NCBI GenBank assembly: GCA_032871835.1 | Contig: CM065301.1 | Span: 76,106,069-76,170,068, forward strand | Direction: 5' to 3' | From: Dipteronia dyeriana | Lineage: Eukaryota > Streptophyta > Magnoliopsida > Sapindales > Sapindaceae | Length of the DNA stretch: 64,000 nucleotides | Shown here: positions 23,458-36,704 of the stretch, piece after piece | Layout: each line of letters begins with the position of its first letter | Position numbering within the stretch: the stretch's first letter is position 1 | Position numbers and translations under genes: made by a program | Notes under the pieces: generated by a model | What the model was told of the DNA's origin: nothing | What the model saw: only the letters and a program-made list of their open reading frames with translations | The model's database searches: none

Positions 23458-25383
23458 ATTCAATTTATATTGTTGAGTAATGTTCATAAAGAAACCATTA
23501 AGGATTCAATTTATTCTAGCAATATAAGAGAATGATATGCATACAAGTGCTGACACATCTATGTGGGATATTATCTACATTTAAGAAGGTGATAGACTTG
23601 TGAAGTGTCAAGCCTTACTATGAATAGTCATACTTATCCTTTTCTGTCATTGAACAATGTCGCATGGAAATAGGAGGCCAACCACACTTAGAAAAGGTTA
23701 CCACCGATGAGGAAACACCAAAGGATACAAATTCTACCTCTTAGTGTAGTCTGACAAGAAATGTAGGGCTTAGAGATTATTCACACAATGGAAATACTGA
23801 AGAGATTAACATTTTGACTAGGAAAATCTACTTTTAAGATTGAAACAATTGCAACTTTGGAGATCTTTATAGTAGCAAGTTTGAAAAAGGTTCCCAAACA
23901 TAGGTGAGTTTCGGTATAGCCAAACTCATTTTTAAGATCAAAATACATGTCATTCCATGACTATATAACTAGGCAGAAAATTACAGCTTATAGACTTGTT
24001 GGAAACTCAAAGCCCACTGACAGAAGCATGAGGAGGTATACGATTTAAATTTTGGGCAGCACTAGTCTGTCTGAACCTCTGGAACGATTATTAAGAACTC
24101 TTTCTACGGGACTCCGAATTTTTAGTACCTTAAAAAGCATTAGAATTCCGACTTATTGATAAAGGTTTATAACTTGTGTATCAATTATTTGGAACGGTAT
24201 TAGTTTTATATCAAAATACCCTGAATTCGATTTGGTTGCACCTTGTATGACGGTAAAATTCTTGTCTGATGACCCCAGTCAATGCTCTGTTTGACTCTTT
24301 TTTTTTCAATACACTGTTACTTTGCTATGTTGACTTGTTTCAAGAATATGATATTTGTGATGGGAGACTATCAATGGCTGCTGCATAGGAGATCTAGTTT
24401 AAAAGGCTTAAAAGTGTAAGATGCTTTAATCATATATATATTTGTTTGTTCTGATTATCATTGTATTTATGTTCAGGCATTGAGAGCAAGTAGTATTTCT
24501 ACACCTCAGCCAAGTCCACAGACCCTGCCAGGTGCCAGCGTTGCCACAGGACCTGCTCTTCCACAACACCTTGCTGTGCACCCCTATTCCCAGCCTACTC
24601 TTCCTTTGGGTCATTTTGCCAATATGATTGGATATCCCTTCTTACCTCAGAGCTACACATATATGCCCTCTGCTTTTCAGCAAACATTTGCTGGTAATAA
24701 CACGTACCATCAGTCGCTGGCAGCAGTGCTCCCACAATATAAAAATAGTGTTTCCGTCAGCAGCCTGCCTCAGTCTGCCACTGTTCCCTCTGGTTATGGA
24801 TTTGGGAGTTCAACCAGCATTCCTGGTGGAAACTTCCCTCTGAATACTCCAGCTGCTGCTGCAGGAACGACCATTGGCTATGATGACGTTTTAAGTTCCC
24901 AGTACAAAGATAACAGTCATTTGATCTCACTCCAACAGGTAATCTATATACATCTTGAATAGAATGATTTTGTTTGGATTATGTGAAGTGTGAACATGTG
25001 AAAGAATCATTGTATTTTGTTGTGGCATTCAAATCTTCTTTCCCCGTGTTTCCTCTTTCGACTCTCATTGGTTTATCCTGTCCTGCCAGAATGATAACTC
25101 AGCCATGTGGGTTCATGGGCATGGTTCACGAACGATATCTGCTGTACCGGCTAGTACATATTACAGTTTCCAAGGACAGAATCAGCAGCCTAGTGGGTTT
25201 CGGCAAGGTCAGCAGCCATCACAGCATTTTGGGGCGCTTGGGTATCCAAACTTCTACCACAGTGCGCAGACGGGAATGTCGCTGGAACACCAGCAGCAGC
25301 AAAACCCTAGAGATGGATCCCTGGGTGGGTCTCAAGCCCAATCATCAAAGCAGACCCAGCAGTTATGGCAAAACGGTTACTAA
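18570..25383 (+). CDS. GIP1: GBF-interacting protein 1-like (DUF1296), 867 aa
   Basis: A nuclear co-regulator family named for binding plant G-box factors and enhancing their DNA binding. The exons I place, with consistent phases and GT/AG borders, are 18570-18774, 19089-19132, 20116-20233, 20350-20476, 20826-21457, 21905-22181, 22260-22539, 23176-23340, 24477-24938 and 25090-25383, summing to 868 codons with the stop. The protein opens with a glycine run. It then has the GIP1 N-terminal UBA-like domain at about residues 24-85 (IPAGSRKIVQSLKEIVNC, then AMLKDCNMDPNEAVNRLLAQ, then DPFHEVKSKREKKKE). An RG/GGR-rich part follows. The rest is long, disordered and rich in Ser, Gln and Pro, ending QQLWQNGY. 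The start is the first ATG after the GA-rich leader. Intron 8 carries a TA microsatellite, and intron 2 carries repeat-derived sequence. A decayed partial copy lies at 45.5-46.5 kb. Confidence 0.95.
19371..19990. repeat. Repeat-derived segment in GIP1 intron 2
   Basis: A 31-bp direct repeat with one mismatch (19371-19401 and 19449-19479, AGTGTGATTAAT/CGTGTTT...) is followed by about 500 bp that differs from the flanking intron. That segment has GC-rich phrases such as CTTGAGGCGGCTGAGGC near its start and GAGGCGATTGCCTTGCCTCG near its end. This looks like an old transposon insertion, but its ends are not resolved. Confidence 0.4.
23416..23454. repeat. TA microsatellite in GIP1 intron 8
   Basis: About 39 bp of TA repeats inside the 1,136-bp intron 8. 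The duplicated GIP1 fragment at 45.5-46.5 kb lacks this repeat and roughly the next 530 bp. Confidence 0.95.
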
Positions 25384-26429
25384 TTGTATCACCTCCTGGT
25401 TTTTCAGGGTCTTGGTAGTGAGTTAAAAAGTGGCCAATCAAAGGCATTCGTTTTAATGTAATATTTGATGGTCTGAGAAGACCCTTGACTGGCTACTGCC
25501 CTGTACCATGAGAGGTTGTATTCTTAGTATTTATCGTTTGCTCATGTTAACGTAGGAACACAGTGTGTGCTAATTTGAGTTAGTGAACTACTACGCTCGT
25601 CGTCTTATTTTCCTAATGTTATAGTGAAAGTTTTCTTTTTTCGACCTATTATTTCCTCTGTATTCTTGACATCTTATATGATTAGTCACTGGTTATTCCC
25701 GTTCTCACCACCGATTACAAAACATTTGAAAGTTTTACGTAGTTCATCAGCTACGATAAGTGTTGCTATCATGTATTTGAAGTATTACAACTGTTGTGCC
25801 GTGACCCATAAAGATTATATTTACTTCCACAAACCGAAAGGGAAAGAACACGTATAAAATGTGTATGTCCGAACCCTCACCATCGACACCACCAGAGTTG
25901 ATGTGCATGTGTGTATCATCTATTCAATAACATAAAAATGACTTACAAAATTCAGTTTTATAACGCAGAGAAGTTATATATAAAAACAAAAACCCTCGTC
26001 AAATTACAAAGGGCTAGTATTTAATCTGGATACGTTTGTGATAAATGAGGCCCATGTGAAGTGCATTGCATCGACGCTCAACCGTATCGTTACAGTTGGC
26101 GATCACAATCACGATCACTTTCAATATCAGCCGAGCGAGCCAAGGTTACTACACTGCATGCAGCATTGCAGCCATTACAAATTCCTGGCCGGTGCGCAGG
26201 TTAGAAGCAGCGCATTTTAGCACACTTTACACGTATTTGAATCCACTGTCGATGCAAAGTTATTATTCTTCTTTTTCTCTTTCGTGTTAACCTCCGGTTG
26301 TTCTTTTTTTTTTCTTTATTTCGACTCTCACGGGGTTTTTTTTTTTATTCATAAATATCGAAATTCTTTGTTTTTTGTTTAAGTTTTAGCTTGGATTTGT
26401 ACACTCTTTTGACTGTCTATAAACTTTAT
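25384..26429. other. GIP1 3' region and intergenic spacer
   Basis: The first few hundred bases are presumably the GIP1 3' untranslated region. The remainder up to the CorA-like gene leader holds no recognised gene. Short open frames at 25624-25857 and 26038-26290 have no recognisable domain. Confidence 0.5.
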
Positions 26430-28203
26430 TGCCACAGCTTTTTTATACAAAGGCCAGCTTCTCTAGTTTCTCAATTTTCTTCACTCTCAAGGTAATCTTC
26501 TTCTTGTTCTTGTTCTTTTTTTTTAAGACATAATTTCTATTATGTTAAGCTGTACTTTTTGTTCTGTTTTTAGTTCAGTTTTGTAATCAGTAATGATGTC
26601 AGCACTAGGTACAATGGTGTTTATTTATAGAAGTAAAGTTCCATTACCAACTGTCTAACCAGTAACATCTGAGATGCAAAAAAGGAAAAAAATTGAATTA
26701 AAAGTGTAATTAAGAAATTAGTTTCTTGGAAATATTATTTGATTGGTGATAAACTGCTGTGAAACAAGCAGAATTAGAAATAGAGGAGGAATGAAGCTTT
26801 ATTCAATGCTTCATATGTTTGATATAAATGACTTTAGGTTCTATATTTTCTTTGAAGAAAATCATTTTTAAGTGTAATCTTTCTCAACTAGATAGAGAAT
26901 TCACTGAACAAAAACTTGAACTCCGGGGTTAAGTTTAGTCCACGTTAACATGTTAATTAGCTGAGAATTTTTTATTTTTGGTGGAATTTGTTAACGGTGA
27001 TTGTTGAGTCATATGTGTGAGAAGAGGAAGAAAAGAAGAAGAAAAAGAAGTCGGTGTTAACTCCAAAGATTGGTTGGAAATGGATAAAATATATAGCCGG
27101 GAATTTTCAATATGCTTTGCATTTATTGTTGGATTGATTCTTTCTGGTACAATTGGTAGACCATATTAAGATGTCAAGTCACTATTGATTCCATGTATCT
27201 TAAAGTTTTATTATATTATTACGTAGGATATGATTTCATTTCTTTTTTCAGACAATGAAAAAGCCCAGCAAAGTATAATAAGCATGTCTGAATAATTGAT
27301 TGAATTAGAGTTATGCTACCTGTCTTTATGGGCAGTCTACTTTCTCAATATTTTTAATCAGTTGTGCAACACTTGGAAGTTTTAGAGTTTGCTCCATTCT
27401 AGACAAACTAAATAATTTGACCGTTTATTACTGTAGCCTATAGTTGGTTTAATATTTTTCGTGGCAAGGGATGAATTTTCATACATCAATCTCAGAAGGG
27501 GATTCAATTTAATTCGTATTTGTGCATGTGTGGATGCGGTTTTACTGTTTCTTAGTTCAGAGAGTGTTGTTTAGCTGTAGACTTATTAGAGATGACTTGC
27601 TTGTTCTATGTGATACCTAGTGACTAGTGTAAGTGTTTTCTTACACTATTTTTTTTTCTTGAAAAAATAAAAATTTCAAGCTTGCTACTGCATTTGGTAT
27701 CGATCAATTTGCTTGAAACGTACTGCTAGTCTGCTAGGAAGGATGCTCAAACATGTATGTGTATACCAGTCATTAGTTTTGGTGAAAATCAGAGAATTCA
27801 AGCTCTGTTTCTTCTACAGATGTTTTTACTATTGTTTAGCATAAAAGACTTTTTGTTGGATACTTCCTTGATTGGATGACTTTTTATTGCATGAGATGAA
27901 GTTATACTGTTATTCTCTTGGACATTGCAGCGGGATCTTGGGATGACTTAATAGTGGCTTATCTCTGATAGATAGCATGACAATCCCTAAATGGTGTTTC
28001 AGTGTGTCAGCCTGAGTTTCTTGACCGACTAGTATCAATGTAACCATTTCAGTATGTAGATGCCTGTGAGAAGTTTCCTTCCAGGTGCCTACAATGCAGG
28101 AACTACTAAAAAAACATATCAATATTTGCCATTAGCTATTCCACTGTAATGGTTGTTTCTATCCTGAGAATGCATCTGATGGTTGTTTACTATATGTGCA
28201 TAG
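26430..28203 (+). promoter_or_regulatory. Leader and 5'-UTR intron of the CorA-like gene
   Basis: A TTTATACAAAGG box-like site and a CT-rich leader (about 26440-26490) end in CTCAAGGTAATC, a good splice donor. The next coding sequence starts right after an acceptor (GCATAG at 28198-28203, then ATG). I infer one long 5'-UTR intron of about 1.7 kb. An alternative or extra non-coding exon may begin at an acceptor near 27930 (ACATTGCAG). Long leader introns often raise expression in plants; that is inference here. Confidence 0.5.
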
Positions 28204-31200
28204 ATGGAAGAGAAAAGGAGTGACTTGGGTGAAGACCACTCTAATTCTCAAGGGCATAAAATGAAGATACCAGAAATCCATAAGAAATATGCTAATAGAG
28301 ATGTCATGCCCCGAAGTGATCTTTGGACAGATGGGCTTATTTGCGCTTTTGAATTCATTCGAGGCCATAAAAGATCAACGAACTCAAAGGTTCCAAGCAG
28401 AACATCAGATGGTGACCCTTCTAAAATGCCAGTTCCAGTAAATAGATTAAGTGAGGCTTCTTCTCAAAAGTTAGATAGGAGCAAATTACTAGATTCCTCA
28501 TCTGCTGATGAGTTTAGGAGCAATCAGAAATCTCCTTTCAGTGACTACAGAGATAGCGATAACTATCAATCAGGTCATTGGAATGCCACAGAAAGATTTG
28601 ATGGCAGCCATTGGGTACCTATTGGGTGGGCTAGAATTTCAGAACTTGTACAAACAGTGCAAGTTGATGGTGGATGGGCTTCACAACAGTTGGAACTAAT
28701 GGATGATGAAGATGGTGTTACTGTTGCAGATTTAGCTGCCCCCTACTGGGAGCGCCCAGCAGGGCCCATATGGTGGTGCCATGTGGCTGCAGGTCACCCG
28801 GCTGTTGAGGAATGGCTCAGAAATGCTCAGTGGTTGCACCCTGCTGTCAGTTTAGCTTTGAGAGATGAAAGTCGACTGATAAGTGAGAGGATGAAGTACC
28901 TTCTATATGAGGTAAATATATTGTTTTATCTTGAACTTGCTAATGGCATAGGCAGAATTAGGTTTTTTTTTTTATTATTATTAGAGAATTTGTAGCTAGC
29001 ATGGAAAATATCAAATGATCTTTCCTCTACTGAATTATAATTAAGAAATAAATGTAGATTTCATTTTTTTTAATCACAGATTCTTTGTGGATATCAGATT
29101 TGGAGATCCTGTTGATAATGAATAGAAAGTATTTACCTTAATATGCCATAAGTTGACAACTTTTGTATGGAATGAGATGATGCCATTTTTCAATGTTCAT
29201 GAACTTTGGTTCCATTTAGTTATTAATTATGCTTTCATGTTTTTTAAGGTTCCGGTTAGGGTTGCTGGAGGGCTGTTATTTGAGCTTTTGGGACAATCTG
29301 CTGGTGATCCATTTATTGATGAGGACGATATCCCTATTGTACTTCGGTCTTGGCAAGCACAGAACTTCCTATTAACTGTTTTGCACATAAAAGGACCTGT
29401 CTCAGGCAATAATGTTTTGGGCATTACAGAAGTTGAGGTTGTTCTTGTTTGATGCTAATCCTTCCGATGATCTTCTTTTGAAAAAGTTATGATTTAATAT
29501 GCATGCTAGATTAGAATTTCAGTTGATTACTGGTTTGAAGCTTTGGTTATCTATTTTGGTGCAGGAGCTCGTTTTTGTTGGAGGTTATAATGTACCAAGA
29601 ACAGTGCATGAAGTCATTGCACTTCTGGCTTGCCGTCTTTCACGATGGGATGACAGGTAATTGGAAAATTCATACCGAGTGCAGTTACTCAAAAAATTCT
29701 ATAATATTTCATCTAGTGAACAACGCTCTGTTTTGGTATTTTCTTGGTTATTATCTTTTCAAAAAGCAAAAATTACCCGCCTATTATAAAAATGTTAGAA
29801 AAATACAGGACAGTACATGTTTGCACCAAACAAACCCAAAACCTAGGACCATTGTTGTTCATTTGCTAGGATGATGACTATCCTATTTCTCTCTTGATGT
29901 TCTGGTAATTGCATCTGTGGGCACTTTTATTCTATTTTCTAACAGGATTCAAATGACATGTTTGAAGGATGATCGGATAGTATTGCAGTTACTTCAGCAT
30001 CTCAATAAAGCAAAACTAGTTCTTTGTTGACATCGTCTTTTTCCATGATATAGTTACAATGACTTTATTCAGTGTCTTTCATGTTTCATGTAACAGAATC
30101 TTTTTCCCGTTTTATTATTTAATGTAATTATATTGTTGTCCTTGGTATGACTGTATGAGGGCTCTCCATCTTTGCATATACAACATTGAAATTGGTCTAA
30201 CCTAGTAAGTTGCTAAAGGAAAATTATGTAGTAGTTGCATTCATAAATAAATCTCAAACTTTCAATCATCTCTGTATCATCCAGCCTATTTGTTACGATA
30301 TCTATGCACAAACTAGTATAATACTATGTTGAAGCAGAATTGAATTTCCTGACTGAGGCCTTTCTTTTATATTCTTGTGTGTTATAGGTTATTTCGTAAG
30401 TCCATATTTGGGGCTGCTGATGAGATTGAATTGAAGTTTATGAACAGGTTTTCTCAAAACTTACAACCATTTCTCCAAAATTGAGTTTATTACTTCCATT
30501 TATATACTTATCGGTGACAAATAATTCTCCATGATTAGGAGAAACCTTGAAGATATGACTCTTTTCGGGATAATTTTAAATCAGGAAATTAGAAGATTAT
30601 CTAGACAGGTAAGGCACTTTCACTACTAGAATGAAAGCTATTCGTACTGCAAAATAACTACAGTAATTTCTTAAACTGGAATATGGTTAGATAGAATTCT
30701 TGTGACTTGTGGCTGCTGACAGTTTACTAGTAGTACGAATTACTTGCTATACTTTTGACTTGATTCAATCTCTCCTTGGTATTTGTATTTCGTTATTTCA
30801 ATATTGTAGATGATCTGATTATCATTTGTGGCTGTTATGGATGGGTCTTCTCTTTCTCTTTCTCTCTCTCTCTCTCTACTTGTGGGAGTAGGAAAGGGAA
30901 TTTGGCTAAAAGATTATTTCAAACTATTTGGTCCTGCAAGGTACATATCCTTCAGATTGCCAAAGGAAACTGGAAGAAGAACTTGATATGTGGAGGCATT
31001 TACTATTTTTAGGTCTATAATTCTAGCAACACAAGGGTTTTATTAAGCTCTAGGTACTTAGGTTCAATTAACAAGTAGAAGCTTAAACAATTGGAGAAAG
31101 GATGCCACTCAAAAGTTTGCACTTACTTTGGGTGGAATGACCTGGCAGTGTGACAGTTTGCTCATTTCCATGTTGTAACTGTACTACTTAGTGTCTCAAC

Positions 31201-32284
31201 TGAGATAGTGATTAGTGAGATGTACATATTTGTTACCCCACTGGTGATCATGTACACTGCTTTGAAGCCTGTGATATTGTTACTATTCCGATCCTTTGGT
31301 CATGAATAGCGAATAGCCAAATAGTAACCTTTTAACCTTAATAACAATGATACATTTTAACGCTTTATAACAATGATACTCGGTTTCCAGAGTTCTGAAC
31401 CCATCTATCCGCTTCCCTTCCAAATGGGGTGTGCCAACTATATATTCTCCAATTCCTTCTAAAAATTATAAATTCTAATTTTTATCATGTTAAAACTCAG
31501 CTTTCTTTATGTTTGATGATTATTGGTTCATGAAGTCACTGTCCAAGTAGAAGGTATACTATAGATTTGTAATTCTGTTTGCAGGTTATCAGAGTGAAAT
31601 GGTCGCTCCACGCACGAGAGGAAATTGTGTTTGAACTAACCCAACATTTGAGGGGAAACGCAACTAGAATCTTGTTAGACGGAATAAGAAAGAGTACGAG
31701 GGAAATGATTGAGGAGCAAGAAGCAGTACGTGGCCGTTTGTTTACCATTCAAGATGTTATGCAAAGCACTGTTCGTGCATGGTTGCAGGTTTGTATGCAT
31801 GAATAACAAGATCTGAAATTGTCAAGCTATCTTTAATTTCTAAATAATCATCTCTATATACAATCTGGTTGGATTGATTTGCTATGTTCATATTCAGGAC
31901 AGAAGCCTTAGAGTAACCCATAATTTGGCTGTTTTCGGAGGTGGTGGTCTTGTTCTTTCGATAATCACTGGACTTTTTGGAATCAATGTTGATGGGATCC
32001 CGGGAGCAGTGAATACACCATATGCATTTGGTCTGTTCGCAGCTATACTATTCTCCATAGGAGCTGTGCTAATTGCTGTTGGATTGCTTTACCTGGGATT
32101 GAAGAAGCCCGTCACTGATGCGCAGGTTGCGGTTAAGAAATTGGAACTGCAAGAGTTGGTTAAGAAGTTCCAGCAAGAGGCAGAGACCCATGCCCAGGTT
32201 CGTAAAAATATTTCTCGGAATAATTTGCCACCAACTGCTGGAGATATGATTCTACCTGATGCAGAATACATTCTCATCCAGTGA
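28204..32284 (+). CDS. CorA-like membrane protein (Mg2+ transporter superfamily), 569 aa
   Basis: Plant CorA-like protein of the At1g29820/At2g42950 type. Exons 28204-28911, 29249-29437, 29565-29656, 30388-30447, 30539-30608, 31585-31788 and 31898-32284 join with matching phases to 570 codons including the stop. The N-terminal half (residues 1-240) is soluble with an acidic and Ser-rich part, then HWVPIGWARISELVQTVQVD. The helical middle resembles the CorA cytoplasmic domain. Two C-terminal membrane segments follow: about 451-470 (LAVFGGGGLVLSIITGLFG) and about 483-509. The signature that is GMN in true CorA channels reads G469-I470-N471. The C-tail is charged and coiled-coil-like. The canonical family conducts Mg2+; with GMN altered, transport by this branch is not certain. 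Its convergent neighbour zeta-COP lies 1.35 kb downstream. Confidence 0.9.
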
Positions 32285-33635
32285 AGACATTATATGATCT
32301 TTCAACTATTTTTTACACTTAGATAATTACTGGCCTTGCTTACTATGGTGTCTTCATGGAAGGAGATCTGAAAGATTAAATTTACACATTACTTTGTAAT
32401 TGAGAGAAGAATAGTACAAAAGATGCCCATTTTGCAGAGTGTGATGCACCGATGCGTTCATGTGTTACATAATAGATGGGAATCAACTGCAGTAAACATA
32501 TTCTTTTAGTTTAATGCTTCCCTTTTACCTCTTTTCCGTTTTCCTCGCCCTCGAAAGCACTGGTTTAAGCATTAGAATGGCTATTCGAAATAACTTAGGA
32601 GCTCTTATATCTTAAATTAACATAAATAGTTTATTTGTTTTTCCAATTTATATATTTTAAGACATGTCTTTAGAAAAAGTTTTTATTTTTTATTTTTATC
32701 TTATTAAAAAAGTGATACAATATAGTTTTTTTTAGTAAATTTCCATAAATGTTCTATAGCAATTTATATATTTATAATTTTATATGTATTTAATAAAACC
32801 CTAAAAATTTCTAATTTTAAAGAAACGGTAATACATCCTAATCAATTTTACGTTTATAATAAATCATCTAAAATAAAAATCAAACATATAATAATATCTT
32901 AATTTGTAAAAATTTATTTATATGTCTAACAAATTAAAGGCTTACAAGAGTTTAGATAAAACAACAAAAAACCCTTTAGATAAATGGTACTTCTCTTTAT
33001 TTTCCTCACCTATTTCTTCTCAGTTTTCATTTCAATCAGCGCAACAGACGCTTCATATGTATTCATATGAGCTTGTGTACCCATAGATAAACTTCGGTGG
33101 CACAGCCCACCTGACTCAAGGCAATGCCATCGGAATTTTTGATACCACACAATACACTATCCGAGCACGTACAATGTTTATGCCACATGACATAATGAGT
33201 AGGGGATGTAGGGCAGGCACGAACACCTGTTCCATCAGTTTTTTCTCGTACTTAAATGTTTATGTATGTAGTCGGGTGGTGTATCCATCCCTGGAATGCT
33301 TGCATTTGTAAATTCAAAATACAACTGAAAGGGTTCTGATGACTGGGAGCTTAACATGAAAAACATTTTGATTTCTTCCATCATCACCATTCACCAATGT
33401 CCTTTGTGTTTAATATTCAAATCAATCTATGTCTACATGAGAAAAAGAACATGTAAATGCGAAAAGGCAGTCGGCCCTTCTACAAGAACTGGCAGTTTTG
33501 GCATCACAAATAGCAGCATCATACACTAATATTACGAAAGCACCATCGACACAGACGCTCATCAACCATTATATCAAGTATAGTAAAACTGGTAAACACA
33601 AAAAGAAGTCCTCCCCTTTTGTCTCGGCGCATTCA
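32285..33635. other. Convergent intergenic region
   Basis: Holds the 3' untranslated regions of the CorA-like gene (plus) and zeta-COP (minus). 32580-32960 is very AT-rich. No gene or clear element is recognised. Confidence 0.5.
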
Positions 33636-36467
33636 TCATTTTAGAAGAGATCTTGTTAAATGTTCCCGAGCTGTGGCTAAGGCTTGGCTTATTGTCTGCA
33701 AATACAAAAATAAAAAATAAAAAAAAATTACATATCAAAATGAATGGAAACAATCATTCGACTGTCTGGATATATCAATTTCTATTTTGATAAGAAAAGG
33801 CCAAAGCCAAAATACCTGCTCAGACAAGGGAGCTCCAGCATCCATACTATGACTTGCAACCTTCCCCGCAATAACATTTGCATCGGTTTCCAAAATAATA
33901 CTGCAGAGGAAAAGCACTAATTAATTCACTGTTGTAAGACGTTTACTCCACAAGCAGTTACCCTATCAGTTCAACTGTCTCCTGAACTATGAAGTCACAA
34001 ATATTTCAGTTGACGGCTAAAAACATACAAATAAATGAAATCCCTCAGCAGAGTGGATCTCGAACATAATACAATGTATAACTATAAAGGTTGTCATTGT
34101 GGCCTTGCATGCTTGTTATTATTCTTTTCCCACACACTAAGCATTGAAGAAACAAGTTAACATGTAAACTGAAGTTTAAACACGGCCATGTATTTAAAAT
34201 TTAAATTATATATTAAAAGAGAAAATAGTGTTCATAGAATGATATGTGACTCTACTGTTATGGACATAAATTTCTATCTGAAAGTGTCTTGCCCAAAAGT
34301 TAGAGATTTCACCATGGTACCGTTAATATTTATTTTGTATTTATTTATCTTACAGCAAATTTCAAAGCTTAAAAAACATACATAATCAAATCAACATACC
34401 CACCACTGAGGAAAAGGAGAAACAAAAGAGAAGATTTCATTTGAAATCAAACAACTGATGGGTATCAATAATTTCAATCTACAAGGCTTTCCCCTCACTG
34501 CTTGCTGCAAGACTCGATGACACCCTAACTACCTACTCGAGCACCCACAGAAAGTAGCCACAATTCAATCGAAAAATTCTTCTCCCAAAAGAAACATCAA
34601 CATTACCCCTAAAATACTGGAAACAACTGAGTGCAAAAGGCAACTTCAAATAGCAATGACTAGCTAATATTTGTAGATCCACGACTTGTTAATGACATTT
34701 TCTGTATCTAGCAACTATATATATTCACTGTGAACAACTTTTAGAAAATTGGTATCCCAGTATCCAATTATCAATATTTCCAACTTCAGCAAACAAGATA
34801 AAACCAGATGGAAGACATGAAGTTAAAGAAAGATAATATTTATGCAAATAAAAAAAAATAAAAAAATAGAAGATATGATTAAAGTAAGAAAGGAGCATCT
34901 TTTATACCCGCCATCAACAATTTCATCGAGGCATAACAAAATAAGATCTAGGTTCTCAAGAGCTTCCTTCTTGTCGACATTGCCTCTGGACCAAGATATA
35001 ATTAAAGAAGTCAAAAGTTGATAATTTCTTAAATACAAAATATGAACGTATATTAGGCAAGAATAAGGTAGAAGTATTATGAAAAAACCTAAGAAGTAGG
35101 CCAACTGAATCAAAAAATCCCTGAAGAACTGTTGATAAGATCAACTCATTTTCATCTTCACCTCCGGTAACAAAAAAGTGAAGGTCTTGAACAAACTTGT
35201 AAACAACAATGTTGTCCTCAAACATAGCTATTTCCGCTGTAGATGCAGAAGTAAGCATATGTTAAAATAAAATGTATATAATTTGAAGGTCAAAATGTAA
35301 AGTCAAAAGACTTTTTTGGTCAACAATTCAAAACAGAGAAACATAATGGAATTCCAAATCCTATGAACTTTTGAGGACAAAGAGATGTCATGCACCGTTA
35401 AATCCGGTAATGCATGAAGCAATGACATCAAACCAAAATAAGGATTATGGAAATACTAGTTTCAATTGTATGTATGTGAAAGTCAGAGAAAGTGTAGTTG
35501 CAGATCTAAACAAAAAGGAAGACCGTCAAGACTCAAATGCCTACAACTGGATAACCACAATGCACATGAACACACAGCTAAAGGGATCGAAATTGATGAT
35601 GCTGACACACAACAAGTACACATGGGCAGACAAACAGATATATACACAAAACACGATCAGAATTCAGAATGAATGTCTATAAGAAAACCAAATGTATAGT
35701 TAACCTTCAGTGCGAGCATTGGTCTTTTGGGTCTTGGTAAACACGGCTTTTTCAAAAGCTTCCTTTGTACTGTTGGTTGGCCAGTCATCTGAGTAATACT
35801 TGACGGCTACACGTTTCCCTTCAGAATCCAGGAGGAGGATATTCCTTATTGACGGACACGATTCCTGCAAAAACACATTGAATTCTGCCTTCAACTTGGA
35901 TCAATTCACAACAATTCTCCCACTTCTGATTTTCAAACAACACAAATTAAACACAAACAACACAAATCTCGAATGCATCAAAATGACCAACAATCCTAGT
36001 ACCGATGAGTGATGAGTGTCACTTTGATAATTCTAACAACATCTTAGGTGGATCAGTTAGGAATTCAGTAATTTACATTCTTGTTGTTGAAATAACAGCT
36101 CAAGTTCATTAGCTACCAACCTCAATTGGGATCTAATTTCATTACTACTGAAATCAGTTGTTTTATTAGACACAAGATCTACCAAGTCTTAGAAAATAAA
36201 ATTTTGGATCTCTGTCAAATTTTTTATTTTTATATGACTATCTCTGTCAAATTTATTAAATAACATAAAAACAAGAAAAACAGAGAGCAAACCCAATTCA
36301 CATTTGAAGTAAACAAGTTTAGATCTGCATCGAACAGACCATAAACTATGCACAATCAATCAGATCTTACGAGAAAAAGTAGAAAACAAAAGCAATAAAC
36401 CCTACAATGAAAACTATAAATAAAGGAATGAAATTTCAGGTTGAGAGTACGTGAAAGAACTAACCAT
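33636..36467 (-). CDS. COPZ: Coatomer subunit zeta (zeta-COP), 177 aa
   Basis: Small subunit of the COPI coat F-subcomplex, acting on Golgi-to-ER and intra-Golgi vesicles. Minus-strand coding exons in order: 36467-36465 (ATG only), 35864-35705, 35236-35089, 34985-34908, 33900-33816 and 33695-33636. These join to 178 codons with the stop, the usual family length. The product reads M, then [20 protein letters not shown], then YYSDDWPTN, then [15 protein letters not shown], then [16 protein letters not shown], then [11 protein letters not shown], then [20 protein letters not shown], ending [13 protein letters not shown]. This is a complete longin-like/AP-small-chain domain. The start is supported because translation through the first donor meets a stop and exon 2 begins exactly where the conserved protein begins. 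It is head-to-head with the pterin dehydratase gene. Confidence 0.96.
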
Positions 36468-36704
36468 TTTTGTTGTTCGCCGAAAGTTCGCAGATTCCAG
36501 TTATTTTCGAGCGTCAAGACTACAGAGACTGACACAGAAAATTTGAAGAAGAGGAAATTGCACAAGTGCGAGTACCAAAAAACAGAAATAGGAAATAAAA
36601 TTTATTCTTTCTATTAAGGCACTGTACTTTTCTTTATTCTCACTTTCACCCCTATTCTTTTTTCTTTTAAATCTTCAGAACCAGACACGTTTGTTACTGT
36701 AAAT
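36468..36704. promoter_or_regulatory. Compact divergent promoter between zeta-COP and pterin dehydratase
   Basis: Only 237 bp separate the two start codons, which point away from each other. Both leaders and both core promoters must fit here or extend into the genes. I see no strong TATA box on either side, as is usual for housekeeping bidirectional promoters. Confidence 0.6.
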
